Below, one piece after another: positions 1 to 8,660 of a stretch of 48,685 nt of DNA. Numbering within the stretch: position 1 is the first letter of the stretch; every line of letters begins with the position of its first letter. Under the pieces are notes generated by a model. That model saw only the letters and a program-made list of their open reading frames with translations, ran no database searches and had not been told where the DNA came from. The translations under genes were made by a program, and so were the position numbers. The DNA lies in NCBI GenBank assembly GCA_026988135.1, contig JALSLT010000065.1, positions 1 to 48,685 on the forward strand, read 5' to 3'. The stretch is from Desulfurobacterium sp. (GTDB lineage: Bacteria; Aquificota; Aquificia; Desulfurobacteriales; Desulfurobacteriaceae).

Positions 1-2221
1 CGTAATTTTTTATAATTTCCCGTTCTATATCGGATAGAGTCATTCCGTTTATAGGTGAGAATGTATGAGAAAAGAATCGGTTAACCACTTCGGAAGATAG
101 CCCTATTATGTCGAAGTTTTGACTAAGGTGATAGGAGGATAGAAGAGAGATTCCTATCTTTGACATTATTTTTAGTAGTCCGTTGTCAACAGATTTCCGG
201 TAGTTTTTTGCCAATGTTTCATAAGGTAGGTTAAGCTCTATTTCCCTTGTTTTTAGATAGTTGAAAACAAGGAACGGGTAAACGGCACTTGCTCCGAAAG
301 AGATAAGAGTTGCTATTTCGTGGGTGGTTTTTACTTCTCCTGTTTCAACAACAATCGAAATTTTGTGCATAAGATTTTCTTCTTTTAAAAAGTTTAGAAG
401 ACCTGAGACTGCGAGAAGTGACGGGATAGGTTTTTCAACATTTTTGTCCGAAAGAATAACTATTTCGATTTCATTTTCCTTTATCGCTTTTTTTACATTG
501 TTCAACAGTTTCTCTATCCCTTTTTCAAGGGAAGACTCAAATTCAAGTTTGAATGTTTTAATTTTTATGAAATCCGCATTTTTCAGTTTGCTGAACTGTC
601 CGGGGCTTAGGAGAGGGGATTCGAGCTCTATTCTTCTCGGTAGCTTTCCATCTCGTTCCAGAAAGTTTACTTTTCCACCCAGTCTTATTTTTAGAGACAT
701 TACAACTCTTTCTCTAATTGGGTCTATTGGCGGATTTGTTACTTGGGCAAATTTCTGTTTGAAAAACTTAAACAGTGAAAACGGTGAGTTTGACATAAAA
801 GGAAATGGAGTATCGTCTCCCATTGAGAAAACAGGTTCTTTTCCGTATTCGGCCATTTCGTCAACTATAAATTCAAGGTCTTCTCTGGCGAATCCGAATT
901 TTACAAACTCTTTTATTAGTTTCTTGCTGTCTATGTTGCTATCTTCTGTTTCTTTTTTTAATTCTGAAAGCTTGAATAGTTTTCTTCTTATCTCCCTTCT
1001 CATATCTCTATGGTGGGCTATTCTTTTTAAAATTTCTCTATTTCTTTCTATTTCACCAAATTCCGTATTAACAAGAATCATTTCTCCCGGGAATAATCTT
1101 TCATGAGATATAACCTGTTTTTCATCTATATCTATCATCCCTTCTTCGGAGCCGAATATTATTTTTTCCTTATCGGTTATTACGTATCTTGCCGGTCTTA
1201 AGCCGTTTCTGTCCAATTTCCCTCCCACTGCTTTTCCATCTGTGAAGGTCACGGCGGCAGGCCCGTCCCAGGGTTTCATCAGGAGAAGATGGTAGAGGAA
1301 AAATGCTTTCTCTTCGTCGTCTAGGTCAATCATTTCATAAGCTGGAGGAATCAAAACACTTATCGCTTCTTCCGGTTGGTATCCAGCAAGCACCATAAGT
1401 TCAAAAACTCTATCAAGGGATGCAGAATCGCTCTCGTCAAAATTTATTACAGGAAGAATTTCTTTTATTCTGCTTCCGAAACGGGAGTTTTTGAGGATAG
1501 GTTCGACAATTTTTATAAAGTTTCTGTTTGCTGTTATAGTATTTATTTCTCCATTGTGAGCTATCATTCTTAATGGTTGTGCAAGTTTCCATTCCGGGAC
1601 AGTGTTTGTTGAGTATCTTTGATGGAAAACGGCAATTGCAGTTTCAAAAGTTTCTTCGTTTAAATCCGGGTAGAATTTTTGGAGATCTTGAGCAAGTAGC
1701 ATTCCTTTATAGGTGATAAGTCTATCTGAAAATGAAATAACATAGTTTTCTTTTGAAATTTTTCTTAAAGCTTTTTCTATTTTCCGTCTTAAAATATACA
1801 GCTCTATCTCTCCGGGGAAAGATATTATGGTTTGAACAATAACCGGAAGTTTTTTTCTTGCTATTTCACCGCATTCATCACTATTAACGGGAACTTCTCT
1901 GAAAAGGCAAGAAATGTTTTCTTCTTTAAGTATGGTTTCAATAGCTTTAATACTTTTGTCAGAGGTGTTTCTGTCAATAAAAAATGTCCCCACGGCTATT
2001 TCATCAAAATCGTATCCCTCTTTCCGTGCAAAATTCTTGAAAAATTCTGACGGTAATTGAAATAAAATTCCCGATCCGTCTCCTGTTCTTCCGTCAGATA
2101 GAACGGCTCCTCGATGAGTAAGGTTTGAAACTGCGCTTAGTCCTTCTCTAAGTATTTCATGACTTTTGTTCCCGTCTATATTCGCAATAAATCCAACGCC
2201 ACAGGAATCTTTATGCTTCAT
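1..2221 (-). CDS. gltB: Glutamate synthase large subunit (partial, C-terminus off the left edge)
   Basis: Ferredoxin- or NADPH-dependent glutamate synthase (GOGAT) transfers the amide nitrogen of glutamine to 2-oxoglutarate. The first 740 residues are visible. The start ATG lies behind an AGGAG ribosome site. The protein opens MKHKDSCGVGF, so Cys7 would be the N-terminal nucleophile of the class II glutaminase after removal of a six-residue propeptide, as in the family. Other family motifs are THRGA, DGSGIL, HQRYSTNT, HNGEINT and WDGPAAV (glutaminase domain, roughly residues 7-400) and TNPPIDPIRE near residue 495 (central domain). The FMN-binding and iron-sulfur regions lie outside the window, so the electron donor cannot be told. 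It is the last visible gene of an ftsY-led minus-strand operon, 10 bases after the gene before it. The family call is secure. Confidence 0.95.
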   Translation of the reverse strand, partial: MKHKDSCGVGFIANIDGNKSHEILREGLSAVSNLTHRGAVLSDGRTGDGSGILFQLPSEFFKNFARKEGYDFDEIAVGTFFIDRNTSDKSIKAIETILKEENISCLFREVPVNSDECGEIARKKLPVIVQTIISFPGEIELYILRRKIEKALRKISKENYVISFSDRLITYKGMLLAQDLQKFYPDLNEETFETAIAVFHQRYSTNTVPEWKLAQPLRMIAHNGEINTITANRNFIKIVEPILKNSRFGSRIKEILPVINFDESDSASLDRVFELMVLAGYQPEEAISVLIPPAYEMIDLDDEEKAFFLYHLLLMKPWDGPAAVTFTDGKAVGGKLDRNGLRPARYVITDKEKIIFGSEEGMIDIDEKQVISHERLFPGEMILVNTEFGEIERNREILKRIAHHRDMRREIRRKLFKLSELKKETEDSNIDSKKLIKEFVKFGFAREDLEFIVDEMAEYGKEPVFSMGDDTPFPFMSNSPFSLFKFFKQKFAQVTNPPIDPIRERVVMSLKIRLGGKVNFLERDGKLPRRIELESPLLSPGQFSKLKNADFIKIKTFKLEFESSLEKGIEKLLNNVKKAIKENEIEIVILSDKNVEKPIPSLLAVSGLLNFLKEENLMHKISIVVETGEVKTTHEIATLISFGASAVYPFLVFNYLKTREIELNLPYETLAKNYRKSVDNGLLKIMSKIGISLLSSYHLSQNFDIIGLSSEVVNRFFSHTFSPINGMTLSDIEREIIKNY

Positions 2222-2231
2222 TTTATTTCTC

Positions 2232-2816
2232 CTAAATATGGATTATGTATTTTCCATTGAAGGAAGATACATCTTCAAGGCCTATAAATTTTGTTTTTCC
2301 GTTGATGAATTTTTTGAAGGTTTTAGACGGATAAATGCAGTAGTCAGGTTTTATTGTTTCGATAATTTCCTTTAGAAGTTTGTCTTCAGGATTAAGGTTG
2401 GATACGAAAATATTTACTTTCGGTATTTTGAGTTTTTCAAAAGTAGCGAAAATAGCAAGAACATCCTCGTTGAAAATATATCCCATATCTTTTTTTGGAA
2501 ATTTACCTCTGTTCCTTTTGGTCCATTCACTTCTGGTGAATTTGTAAGTTTGGGGATGGGAAATTCCGCTTAATCCGCAGAAATGAACATTTTTATATTT
2601 GAAAATTCTTGACATAAAGTCGATACCGTCACTTTTTGAAAGTGAATCGAAATCTTTCTCTTTGCCGTGAATGTAAAACCATGTTCTTTTCAAGATGAGC
2701 GGTTCCGATAGGTTCATCGGTGCCAAAGCTATTGTGATATCCGGTGATGAGACGTCAACAAGGCCTTTTACCCTTTCGTTGTTGCCTTTTGCTGGACCTA
2801 ATATTAAAAATTCCAT
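2232..2816 (-). CDS. Unrecognised 194-residue protein, possibly a degenerate calcineurin-like phosphoesterase
   Basis: I do not recognise this as a named family. The arrangement echoes small class III metallophosphoesterases (YfcE/CwfJ-like): an N-terminal hydrophobic strand then ILGPAKGNNERV where the family has D-x-H-G-N, a strand ending ALAPMN where the family has GDxx, FYIHGKEKD where the family has GNHD, a strand with GLSGISHP, and IFVSNLNPED where the family has the metal-binding H-x-P. Nearly all of these metal ligands are replaced. There is no signal peptide or membrane segment. The start ATG has a CCGGAG ribosome site eight bases upstream. It sits 18 bases after ftsY and 10 before gltB, so it is probably co-transcribed with both. 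Function unknown; the fold assignment is inference from pattern only. Confidence 0.6.
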   Translation of the reverse strand: MEFLILGPAKGNNERVKGLVDVSSPDITIALAPMNLSEPLILKRTWFYIHGKEKDFDSLSKSDGIDFMSRIFKYKNVHFCGLSGISHPQTYKFTRSEWTKRNRGKFPKKDMGYIFNEDVLAIFATFEKLKIPKVNIFVSNLNPEDKLLKEIIETIKPDYCIYPSKTFKKFINGKTKFIGLEDVSSFNGKYIIHI

Positions 2817-2834
2817 ATCAAACTCCGGATAGGT

Positions 2835-4244
2835 TTAAGAAAATAAACTTTCTACAAATTCTTCGGGGTTGAACTTTCTTAAGTCTTCTATTTTTTCCCC
2901 TATGCCAATATACTTTATAGGTATTTTCAGCTCATTACATATTGCTATCACAATACCGCCTTTTGCAGTTCCGTCAAGTTTTGTTAACACGATACCCGTA
3001 ACATCTGTTATCTCTTTAAATGCTTTGGCTTGGGAAATTGCGTTTTGTCCGGTGTTTGCATCAAGGACAAGAAGAATTTCTGAAGGTTCTCCCGGAAGCT
3101 CCCTGCTTACTATTTTTTTTATCTTCTGTATCTCTTTCATCAATCTTTCTTTGTTGTGAAGTCTTCCTGCAGTGTCTATTACTAGAATGTCATCTTCTTT
3201 CGCTTTTATGCTTTGGATAGCATCAAACACGACTGATGCCGGGTCCGCACCTTCGTTTCCTTTGATTATTCTTGTGTCAGCTCTATCGGCCCAGACTTCA
3301 AGCTGCTCTATTGCTGCGGCTCTGAATGTATCGGCTGCCGCCAGTACTATACTTTTGCCTTCACTTTTTAGCTGTTTGGCAAGTTTTCCTATGGTAGTAG
3401 TTTTTCCAACACCGTTTACTCCCAAAACGAAAATAACGAAAGGTTTATGTTCTGTTTTTAGTTTACCTTTGTATTTTAAAAGTATCTTTTTCAGTTTTTC
3501 TTTTAAAAGTTCCAGGATTTCGTCCGATTCTTTGATTTTTTTCTTTTTTGCTTCTTTTTTAAGATCTTCTATAAGTTCAAGGGTTGTTTTAACTCCGATA
3601 TCGGCAAGGATAAGTTTTTCTTCAAGTTCTTCGAAAAACTCTTCGTTTACTTCTCTTCCTTTGAAAACGGAGAAGTTAAGGGCCTCACGGGTTTTCTTAA
3701 GACCGTCTTTAAAACTTTTAAAGATTCCTTTTTTTTCTTCTCCAGTTACGATTTCTATCTCTTTTTTTATCTCTTCTATCTTTTTTCTAAAACTGTTTGG
3801 AGTTATCGGTTCTATTTCCGAGAGTATTTTTTTTGCCTGGTCGTAAAAATTTTCTTCTATTAGAAGTTTTAGAAGCTCAAATCCTGCAATAAATTTTTCT
3901 TGGTTGTTTTCGGAAAGATAAGCTGTTTCAAAGAAGTTTCTTGCTTTTGATATGTTGCGGTTCTCATGTTTTTCAATGATTCCAGATATGAGAGCGGCTG
4001 TGAATTTTCCTGTTTTTTCTTCTATTTTATCGATTTTGATATCAACATCTCGATATGAAATTTTTTCCTTTAACAGAGTTACTGCGTTAATTACAAGGTC
4101 CCCGTTACTGTAAAAAATTGCGTTAGCTATCCCTTCGGTAAGCTTTTTGATGTTTTTATCTGCCAGTTGAAGCCATTTTTCCGGTTGGGCCGGATTTTCT
4201 TTTAACTCTTCTTCAAGGGACTTTTTTTTGAAAAATCCGAGCAT
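2835..4244 (-). CDS. ftsY: Signal recognition particle receptor FtsY with a helical N-terminal extension
   Basis: FtsY is the membrane-associated SRP receptor GTPase that docks ribosome-SRP complexes at the Sec translocon. The NG domain runs from about residue 170 to the end: helical N domain, P-loop GVNGVGKTTT near residue 274, ADTFRAAA, DTAGR near residue 355, TKLDGTAKGG near 425 and a C-terminal GIGEKIEDLRKF. At 469 residues it is longer than minimal FtsY proteins. The first 165 residues are not the usual acidic A domain but a predicted helical, TPR-like region (helix pairs such as PEKWLQLADKNIKKL and ARNFFETAYLSENNQEKF). The start ATG has AAGGAG upstream. It heads a minus-strand operon with the phosphoesterase-like gene and gltB and is divergent from thiE. 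Confidence 0.96.
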   Translation of the reverse strand: MLGFFKKKSLEEELKENPAQPEKWLQLADKNIKKLTEGIANAIFYSNGDLVINAVTLLKEKISYRDVDIKIDKIEEKTGKFTAALISGIIEKHENRNISKARNFFETAYLSENNQEKFIAGFELLKLLIEENFYDQAKKILSEIEPITPNSFRKKIEEIKKEIEIVTGEEKKGIFKSFKDGLKKTREALNFSVFKGREVNEEFFEELEEKLILADIGVKTTLELIEDLKKEAKKKKIKESDEILELLKEKLKKILLKYKGKLKTEHKPFVIFVLGVNGVGKTTTIGKLAKQLKSEGKSIVLAAADTFRAAAIEQLEVWADRADTRIIKGNEGADPASVVFDAIQSIKAKEDDILVIDTAGRLHNKERLMKEIQKIKKIVSRELPGEPSEILLVLDANTGQNAISQAKAFKEITDVTGIVLTKLDGTAKGGIVIAICNELKIPIKYIGIGEKIEDLRKFNPEEFVESLFS

Positions 4245-4378
4245 TTTTCGCTCCTTTTAGTTTTGGTAAACTGTCATCGGTAAATTTAGCTCTAAATGCA
4301 ACTTTTTCAAAAAGAATAATTATATTAAGGCGACACTATTATATCAGCTTTTGCCGATTGAATCGGGAGGTGTTTTTT
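4245..4378. promoter_or_regulatory. Divergent intergenic region between ftsY and thiE
   Basis: A 134-base AT-rich spacer between two divergently read operons. On the minus strand TTGAAA (4310-4305), a 16-base spacer and TAAATT (4288-4283) make a fair sigma70-type promoter, 38 bases before the ftsY start. On the plus strand there are -10-like words (TATTAT at 4337, TATATT at 4321) but no matching -35, so the thiE promoter is not clear. thiE has a strong ribosome site, GGGAGGTG at 4365-4372. No thiamine (TPP) riboswitch core is recognisable. Confidence 0.45.
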
Positions 4379-5002
4379 ATGGATTTGAAGCTTTATGCCA
4401 TAACCGATGAGAGATTTATGGGAGTTGAGAATATAGTCGAAAAAGTTATGGTGGCTATAGAGGGTGGAGTAACTGTTGTTCAATATCGAGCAAAAAAAAA
4501 GGAAGCGAGAGAGATGTATGAAGAGGCTCTGAAAGTTAGAGAAGTTACAAGGAAGTGCCGAATTCCATTTATAGTGAACGATAGAGTTGATCTTGCTCTA
4601 GCTGTTAATGCTGATGGGGTTCATGTGGGACAGAAAGATATTCCTGTATCTGTAATCAGAAAAATTGTTGGCGGTAAGTTTATTATAGGTCTTTCTACTC
4701 ACAATATAGTTGAGGCTGAAAAGGCACAGGCGGAGAATGTAAACTATATAGGTTTTGGTCCCGTTTATGTTACTACTACCAAGGAGAAGCCTGATCCTGT
4801 TGTTGGTGCGGAACTTTTGAGAAAAGTGACTGCTTTTTCACGTAAACCGGTTGTTGCAATAGGTGGAATTAATACCGATAATATCGGAGAAGTTTTAGCA
4901 TGTGAGCCGACAGGGGTTGCTATTGTTAGGGGCATTTTTTTCGGAAATCCTTACAAAAATGCAAAGAAGTTAAGAGAGATTATAGATGCTACGATGGGCT
5001 GA
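4379..5002 (+). CDS. thiE: Thiamine-phosphate synthase
   Basis: ThiE joins the pyrimidine (HMP-PP) and thiazole (THZ-P) halves of thiamine to give thiamine phosphate. The 207-residue TIM-barrel protein shows the family motifs LYAITDE at the start, VQYRAKK (pyrophosphate/Mg region), NDRVDLALAVNADGVHVGQ, GFGPVYVTTTK and VAIGGI near the phosphate-binding end. An in-frame TTG lies at 4358, but the ATG at 4379 is chosen because GGGAGGTG stands six bases before it and the protein then begins MDLKLYAITDE as in relatives. It is the first gene of a six-gene overlapping operon; its stop overlaps the alr start by 17 bases. No other thiamine gene is in view. Confidence 0.95.
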   Translation: MDLKLYAITDERFMGVENIVEKVMVAIEGGVTVVQYRAKKKEAREMYEEALKVREVTRKCRIPFIVNDRVDLALAVNADGVHVGQKDIPVSVIRKIVGGKFIIGLSTHNIVEAEKAQAENVNYIGFGPVYVTTTKEKPDPVVGAELLRKVTAFSRKPVVAIGGINTDNIGEVLACEPTGVAIVRGIFFGNPYKNAKKLREIIDATMG

Positions 5003-6068
5003 GGTTTACCTTAATAGGTTGAAAAACAACTACTTTGTTTTAAAGAAGATTGCCGGCAACAAAAAAGTGATAGCTGTTGTGAAAGCTAACGCTTACGGTC
5101 ATGGGAGTGTTCCTGTTTCCCGTTTCCTTGAAAAATTTACGGATGTTTCTATGTTTGCGGTTGCAACTTTTGATGAGGGAAGAGAGTTAAGGGAAGGTGG
5201 GATTAAAAATCCTATACTTGTAATGAGTAATCCCTTGCTTGAAGGTTTTGATTGTGTGAAAGAATACAATCTCACTCCTGTTGTTTTTGACTTTAAGAGT
5301 CTAAATATAGCTATTAAAAATAGAATTCCTTTTCATTTGAAAGTTGATACCGGCATGGGAAGACTTGGATTTCTTCCCGATGAATGGCATTCCCTTTTTG
5401 ATAAGGTTGATTTTTCTCTTTTAAGTGGAGTGATGAGTCATTTTGCCGACTCAGGTGGCGACCCTGAGTTTACCCGTTGCCAATATAGGCTTTTTGTTCC
5501 TTTTGCTAGGAGGATTTTGACAGTAAAGAAAGTTCCGTTTCACATAGATAGTAGTGGTGCGGTACCGATGGTTCTTGATGAGATTTTGACACATTCGAGG
5601 GTTGGAATTGCTCTTTATGGTTGTAAGCCTTTTTCAGGGTTTTCCGTCCCTGTGGAGCAGGTTATGGAAGTGAAGTCAAAGCTCATAAGTGTCAAGACTT
5701 TACCGGCAGGTTGGTCTGTTTCTTACGGTAGAACTTACAAAACTATGAAAGATGAAGTTGTAGGGGTTGTTGCTTTTGGTTATGCCGATGGTTTTATGAG
5801 ATCTCTTTCAAACAAATGGATGGTAAAAATTAAGGGAAATTTCATTCCGGTGAGGGGAAGAATTTGTATGGATATGACGGTTGTATCTCTTGATAAAGTT
5901 GAAGCTTTCGTGGGAGATGAGGTTGTTATATCCGATAGGGAGCTTACTTTTGATAGAATGGCGGAAAGAGGGGGAACTATACCTTATGAAATTATGTGTG
6001 ATATAAGTCCCCGGGTAAAAAGAGTTTTTATTGAGGGAGAAGATGGAAAAATATTATCTCGTTTTTGA
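4986..6068 (+). CDS. alr: Alanine racemase
   Basis: A PLP enzyme interconverting L- and D-alanine for peptidoglycan. The N-terminal TIM barrel carries VVKANAYGHG, with Lys33 as the expected PLP-binding lysine. The C-terminal beta domain carries SYGRTY, with Tyr247 as the likely second catalytic base, plus GYADGF and RGRICMDM. HSRVGIALYG matches the PLP-phosphate region. The 360-residue length is normal. The start lies inside the end of thiE, so translation is probably coupled. The first residues MLRWAEVYLNRLKNN agree with the family N-terminus. The stop overlaps the prmA start by 26 bases. Confidence 0.96.
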   Translation: MLRWAEVYLNRLKNNYFVLKKIAGNKKVIAVVKANAYGHGSVPVSRFLEKFTDVSMFAVATFDEGRELREGGIKNPILVMSNPLLEGFDCVKEYNLTPVVFDFKSLNIAIKNRIPFHLKVDTGMGRLGFLPDEWHSLFDKVDFSLLSGVMSHFADSGGDPEFTRCQYRLFVPFARRILTVKKVPFHIDSSGAVPMVLDEILTHSRVGIALYGCKPFSGFSVPVEQVMEVKSKLISVKTLPAGWSVSYGRTYKTMKDEVVGVVAFGYADGFMRSLSNKWMVKIKGNFIPVRGRICMDMTVVSLDKVEAFVGDEVVISDRELTFDRMAERGGTIPYEIMCDISPRVKRVFIEGEDGKILSRF

Positions 6069-6864
6069 TTTTGCAGTTCCTGATGAATATAGGGATATTG
6101 CTGATGGAATTTTTTTTGAGTCTGGTTGTAAAGGTGTTGAAGATTTAAAACATGAAAACGGAGTTAGTTACCTTAGGGTTTATTTTGACGCTGATTCCGG
6201 TTTTAGTTTGGATTCGACACCCCTTAAAGAGTTTCTTTTGAATTCCTTTAGAATAGAGGAAGAGAGTTGGAATGAAAATTGGAAAAAACATTTTAAACCT
6301 GTAGAAATAGGGAAAAGCATAATTGTTGTGCCTTCATGGCTTAAAGACGGTTTTGATTCCAAGGGAAGGACACCGATTTTTATCTATCCCGGTCAGACTT
6401 TCGGAACCGGGACTCATGAAAGCACCAAACTTATTATGGAGCTTATGGAAGACTATCTGTTTTCCGTTTGTTCTTTTCTTGATGTGGGAAGCGGAAGCGG
6501 GATACTTTCTATTTTAGCCAAAAAGCTCGGTGCCTCAAAAATTGTTGGCTGTGATATTCAGAAAGAAGCGAAAGATGAAATTGAGTTTAATTCCATTATT
6601 AACGGGGTTTCCGGAATAGATTTTGTTCTTGGAAGCGTTGATAATGTTGATGGAAGTTTTGATATTGTTACCGCTAATATAGAGAAGCATCTTCTATTTC
6701 CGATTCTTCCGAAAGTTATTGAAAAAGCAGAAAAAATTGTTCTTCTTTCCGGTATTCTTGAATCTCAGGAAAATGATTTGGAAAGGGAGTTGGTCGGTTG
6801 TAATGTTTCTATTAACAGTATGAAAAGGGAAAACGGATGGACAGCTTTTGCAATCGAAAAATAG
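6043..6864 (+). CDS. prmA: Ribosomal protein L11 methyltransferase
   Basis: PrmA uses S-adenosylmethionine to methylate ribosomal protein L11. The small N-terminal recognition domain (about residues 1-85, ending ESWNENWKKHFKP, a family hallmark) is followed by a Rossmann methyltransferase domain: GQTFGTGTHESTKL, SAM motif I FLDVGSGSGILS, acidic motif VGCDI and motif IV TANIEKHL, which is the PrmA form of the usual NPPY. The start is set at ATG 6043 (MEKYYLVFDF) behind GAGGGAGAAG, not the in-frame TTG at 6031. It overlaps both neighbours (alr by 26 bases, the PHP gene by 28), which suggests coupled translation. Confidence 0.93.
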   Translation: MEKYYLVFDFAVPDEYRDIADGIFFESGCKGVEDLKHENGVSYLRVYFDADSGFSLDSTPLKEFLLNSFRIEEESWNENWKKHFKPVEIGKSIIVVPSWLKDGFDSKGRTPIFIYPGQTFGTGTHESTKLIMELMEDYLFSVCSFLDVGSGSGILSILAKKLGASKIVGCDIQKEAKDEIEFNSIINGVSGIDFVLGSVDNVDGSFDIVTANIEKHLLFPILPKVIEKAEKIVLLSGILESQENDLERELVGCNVSINSMKRENGWTAFAIEK

Positions 6865-7685
6865 AAGTAGATCTTCATATCCATACGATCTGTTCCGACG
6901 GAACAGATACGCCGGAAAAGGTAGTAGAGCTTGCAAAGGAAAGAGGATTAAGCCTTATCAGTATTACGGATCATGATACGGTTTCGGGAATAAAGTCTGC
7001 CGAAATTGTTGCCAAAAAATTAGGTATTGATTTTATTCCCGGGATTGAGGTTACGGCAGATACTTTTTCTTTTCCCAAAGGAGCCGAATTTCATATATTG
7101 GGTTATTCTATTGATGTTGAATCAGTTGCTTTAAAACAGCTTGTTGATTTTTTTTCCGGAACCAGAAAGGAGAGAAACAGACTTTTGATAAAAAAACTTG
7201 AGAAAGAAGGATTTAATATTTCTTATGATGATGTATCAAGCTGCTTTGGAGAGAATTTTGGAAAACCGAACATCGTTACCGTACTTGTTGAAAAAAAACT
7301 TGTTTCCGATAGAAAGGAAGCGTTTACTATTTTAAAAAGGTGTGAAGTCAAAAGAAAAAAATTGGATTATAGGGAGATTTTTCTTCTTATTAAAGAGGCC
7401 GGAGGTGTTCCGGTTGTTGCCCACCCGGTTACTTTGGGGATTTCAAGAAGTTCCTATTTTGAATTTTTTAAAAAGCTTAAAAGTAACGGACTTGAAGGAA
7501 TTGAGGTTGTACATTCTCTTCATACTCCTTCTCATGTTCGCTATTTTCGTGAAATTGCTTCGGAACTTTCTCTTTTTACAACGGGAGGTAGTGATTATCA
7601 CGGTTATAATAAGCCAGATATCTCTCTTGGTATGTTAAAGATAAAACTAAAAGATTTGAATTTTAGTATGTTTGCCGGGGTGTAA
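6837..7685 (+). CDS. PHP-domain phosphoesterase, RNase AM / 3',5'-nucleotide phosphatase type
   Basis: A 282-residue PHP metal-dependent phosphoesterase. The metal-binding pattern is complete: DLHIHTICSDG (residues 12-22), SITDHDTV, PGIEVT, VVAHPV and GGSDYHG near the C-terminus. The segment after GIEVT, which contains an ILGY word and a helical insert, matches the family of E. coli YciV (RNase AM), which removes 5' phosphates or nucleotides from RNA and hydrolyses 3',5'-bisphosphonucleotides. Substrate choice here is inferred from similarity. The ORF starts within the last codons of prmA and ends three bases before gpsA, so it is co-translated. A second, different PHP protein is encoded at 33510-34175. 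Confidence 0.85.
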   Translation: MDSFCNRKIEVDLHIHTICSDGTDTPEKVVELAKERGLSLISITDHDTVSGIKSAEIVAKKLGIDFIPGIEVTADTFSFPKGAEFHILGYSIDVESVALKQLVDFFSGTRKERNRLLIKKLEKEGFNISYDDVSSCFGENFGKPNIVTVLVEKKLVSDRKEAFTILKRCEVKRKKLDYREIFLLIKEAGGVPVVAHPVTLGISRSSYFEFFKKLKSNGLEGIEVVHSLHTPSHVRYFREIASELSLFTTGGSDYHGYNKPDISLGMLKIKLKDLNFSMFAGV

Positions 7686-7688
7686 ATT

Positions 7689-8660
7689 ATGGTTATAGGT
7701 GTTATAGGTTCCGGGAGTTGGGGTTCGGCTCTTGCCGTTCATTTCGGAAAAAGTGGTTTTAAAGTTGTTCAATGGTGTAGGGAGAAAGAAGTTATTGAAG
7801 GGATAAACAGAGATAGAGAAAATCGGAAATATCTTTCCGGGATTCTTTATCCTGAGAGTGTAACAGTTGAGAATGATGAAAGAAGATTCTTTGATAAAGT
7901 GGAAGATGTGGTTTTTTCTGTAATTCCAACTCAGTTTGTCAGAGATTTCTGGCAAAATTGGAGAAACGAACTGAAAAGCAGACAGGTTATTTGTGCCAGT
8001 AAAGGGATAGAGATAGCATCGCTAAAACTTTTGTCTCAGGTTTATGAGGATGTTGTCGGCGGAGAGTATTTTGTTCTTTCAGGTCCTACGTTTGCCAGAG
8101 AAGTTGCTCTCGGAAAGCCTTCGGCTGCCGTATTGGCAGGTAAAGATAGAGATGAGGCTTTTAGGCTGGTTAATCTTTTAAGTGCAAAGATGTTTCGTCT
8201 TTACGCGTCAAGTGATGTTATAGGTGTTGAAACCGGGGGTGCAATGAAAAATGTTGTGGCGATTGCTACCGGCATATCTGACGGAATGGGATTGGGAAAT
8301 AATGCCAGAGCGGCTCTTATAACGAGAGGTCTTCATGAGATAAAAAAACTCGGTATGAAATTTGGTGCTGTTGATAAAACCTTTTATGGTCTTTCAGGTA
8401 TGGGAGATCTTATATTAACTTGCACAGGAGATTTGTCGAGGAACAGGCAGTTTGGGCTTTCTTTGGGAAAAGGGAGTGGAAAGGTGGATAAGAAATATGT
8501 TGTTGAAGGTGTTCATACTGCCAAAGCGGTTGTTGAACTTTCCCTAAAACTTGGTGTTGAGATGCCGATAGCAGAAGCTGTCTATTCCGTAGTTTATGAT
8601 GAAAAAGAGATTGAAAAGGTTATGATAGAACTTCTTTCAAGGCCGGTGAAAGAGGAATGA
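7689..8660 (+). CDS. gpsA: Glycerol-3-phosphate dehydrogenase (NAD(P)+)
   Basis: GpsA reduces dihydroxyacetone phosphate to sn-glycerol-3-phosphate, the backbone of membrane phospholipids. At 323 residues it has the family length. Motifs are the Rossmann GSGSWGSALA (residues 7-16), ICASKGIE, LSGPTFAREVA, GGAMKNVVAIATG with the catalytic lysine, GLGNNARAALITRG and GLSGMGDLILTC. The stop overlaps the selB start (ATGA), implying translational coupling. The same window encodes a Ugp-type importer that could also supply glycerol-3-phosphate. Confidence 0.96.
   Translation: MVIGVIGSGSWGSALAVHFGKSGFKVVQWCREKEVIEGINRDRENRKYLSGILYPESVTVENDERRFFDKVEDVVFSVIPTQFVRDFWQNWRNELKSRQVICASKGIEIASLKLLSQVYEDVVGGEYFVLSGPTFAREVALGKPSAAVLAGKDRDEAFRLVNLLSAKMFRLYASSDVIGVETGGAMKNVVAIATGISDGMGLGNNARAALITRGLHEIKKLGMKFGAVDKTFYGLSGMGDLILTCTGDLSRNRQFGLSLGKGSGKVDKKYVVEGVHTAKAVVELSLKLGVEMPIAEAVYSVVYDEKEIEKVMIELLSRPVKEE

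Noticed and set aside
324-1106. A 260-codon open frame on the plus strand
   Set aside because: It lies wholly antisense to gltB, whose translation shows strong family motifs throughout, and its own translation is low-complexity Ser/Phe-rich with no ribosome site.
3172-3846. A 224-codon open frame antisense to ftsY
   Set aside because: Its translation is Ser/Phe-rich and repetitive, the typical mirror of a Lys/Glu-rich helical protein. ftsY on the other strand is certain.
4245-4378. A TPP riboswitch before thiE
   Set aside because: The spacer lacks the conserved CTGAGA and ACCTGA-type core elements.
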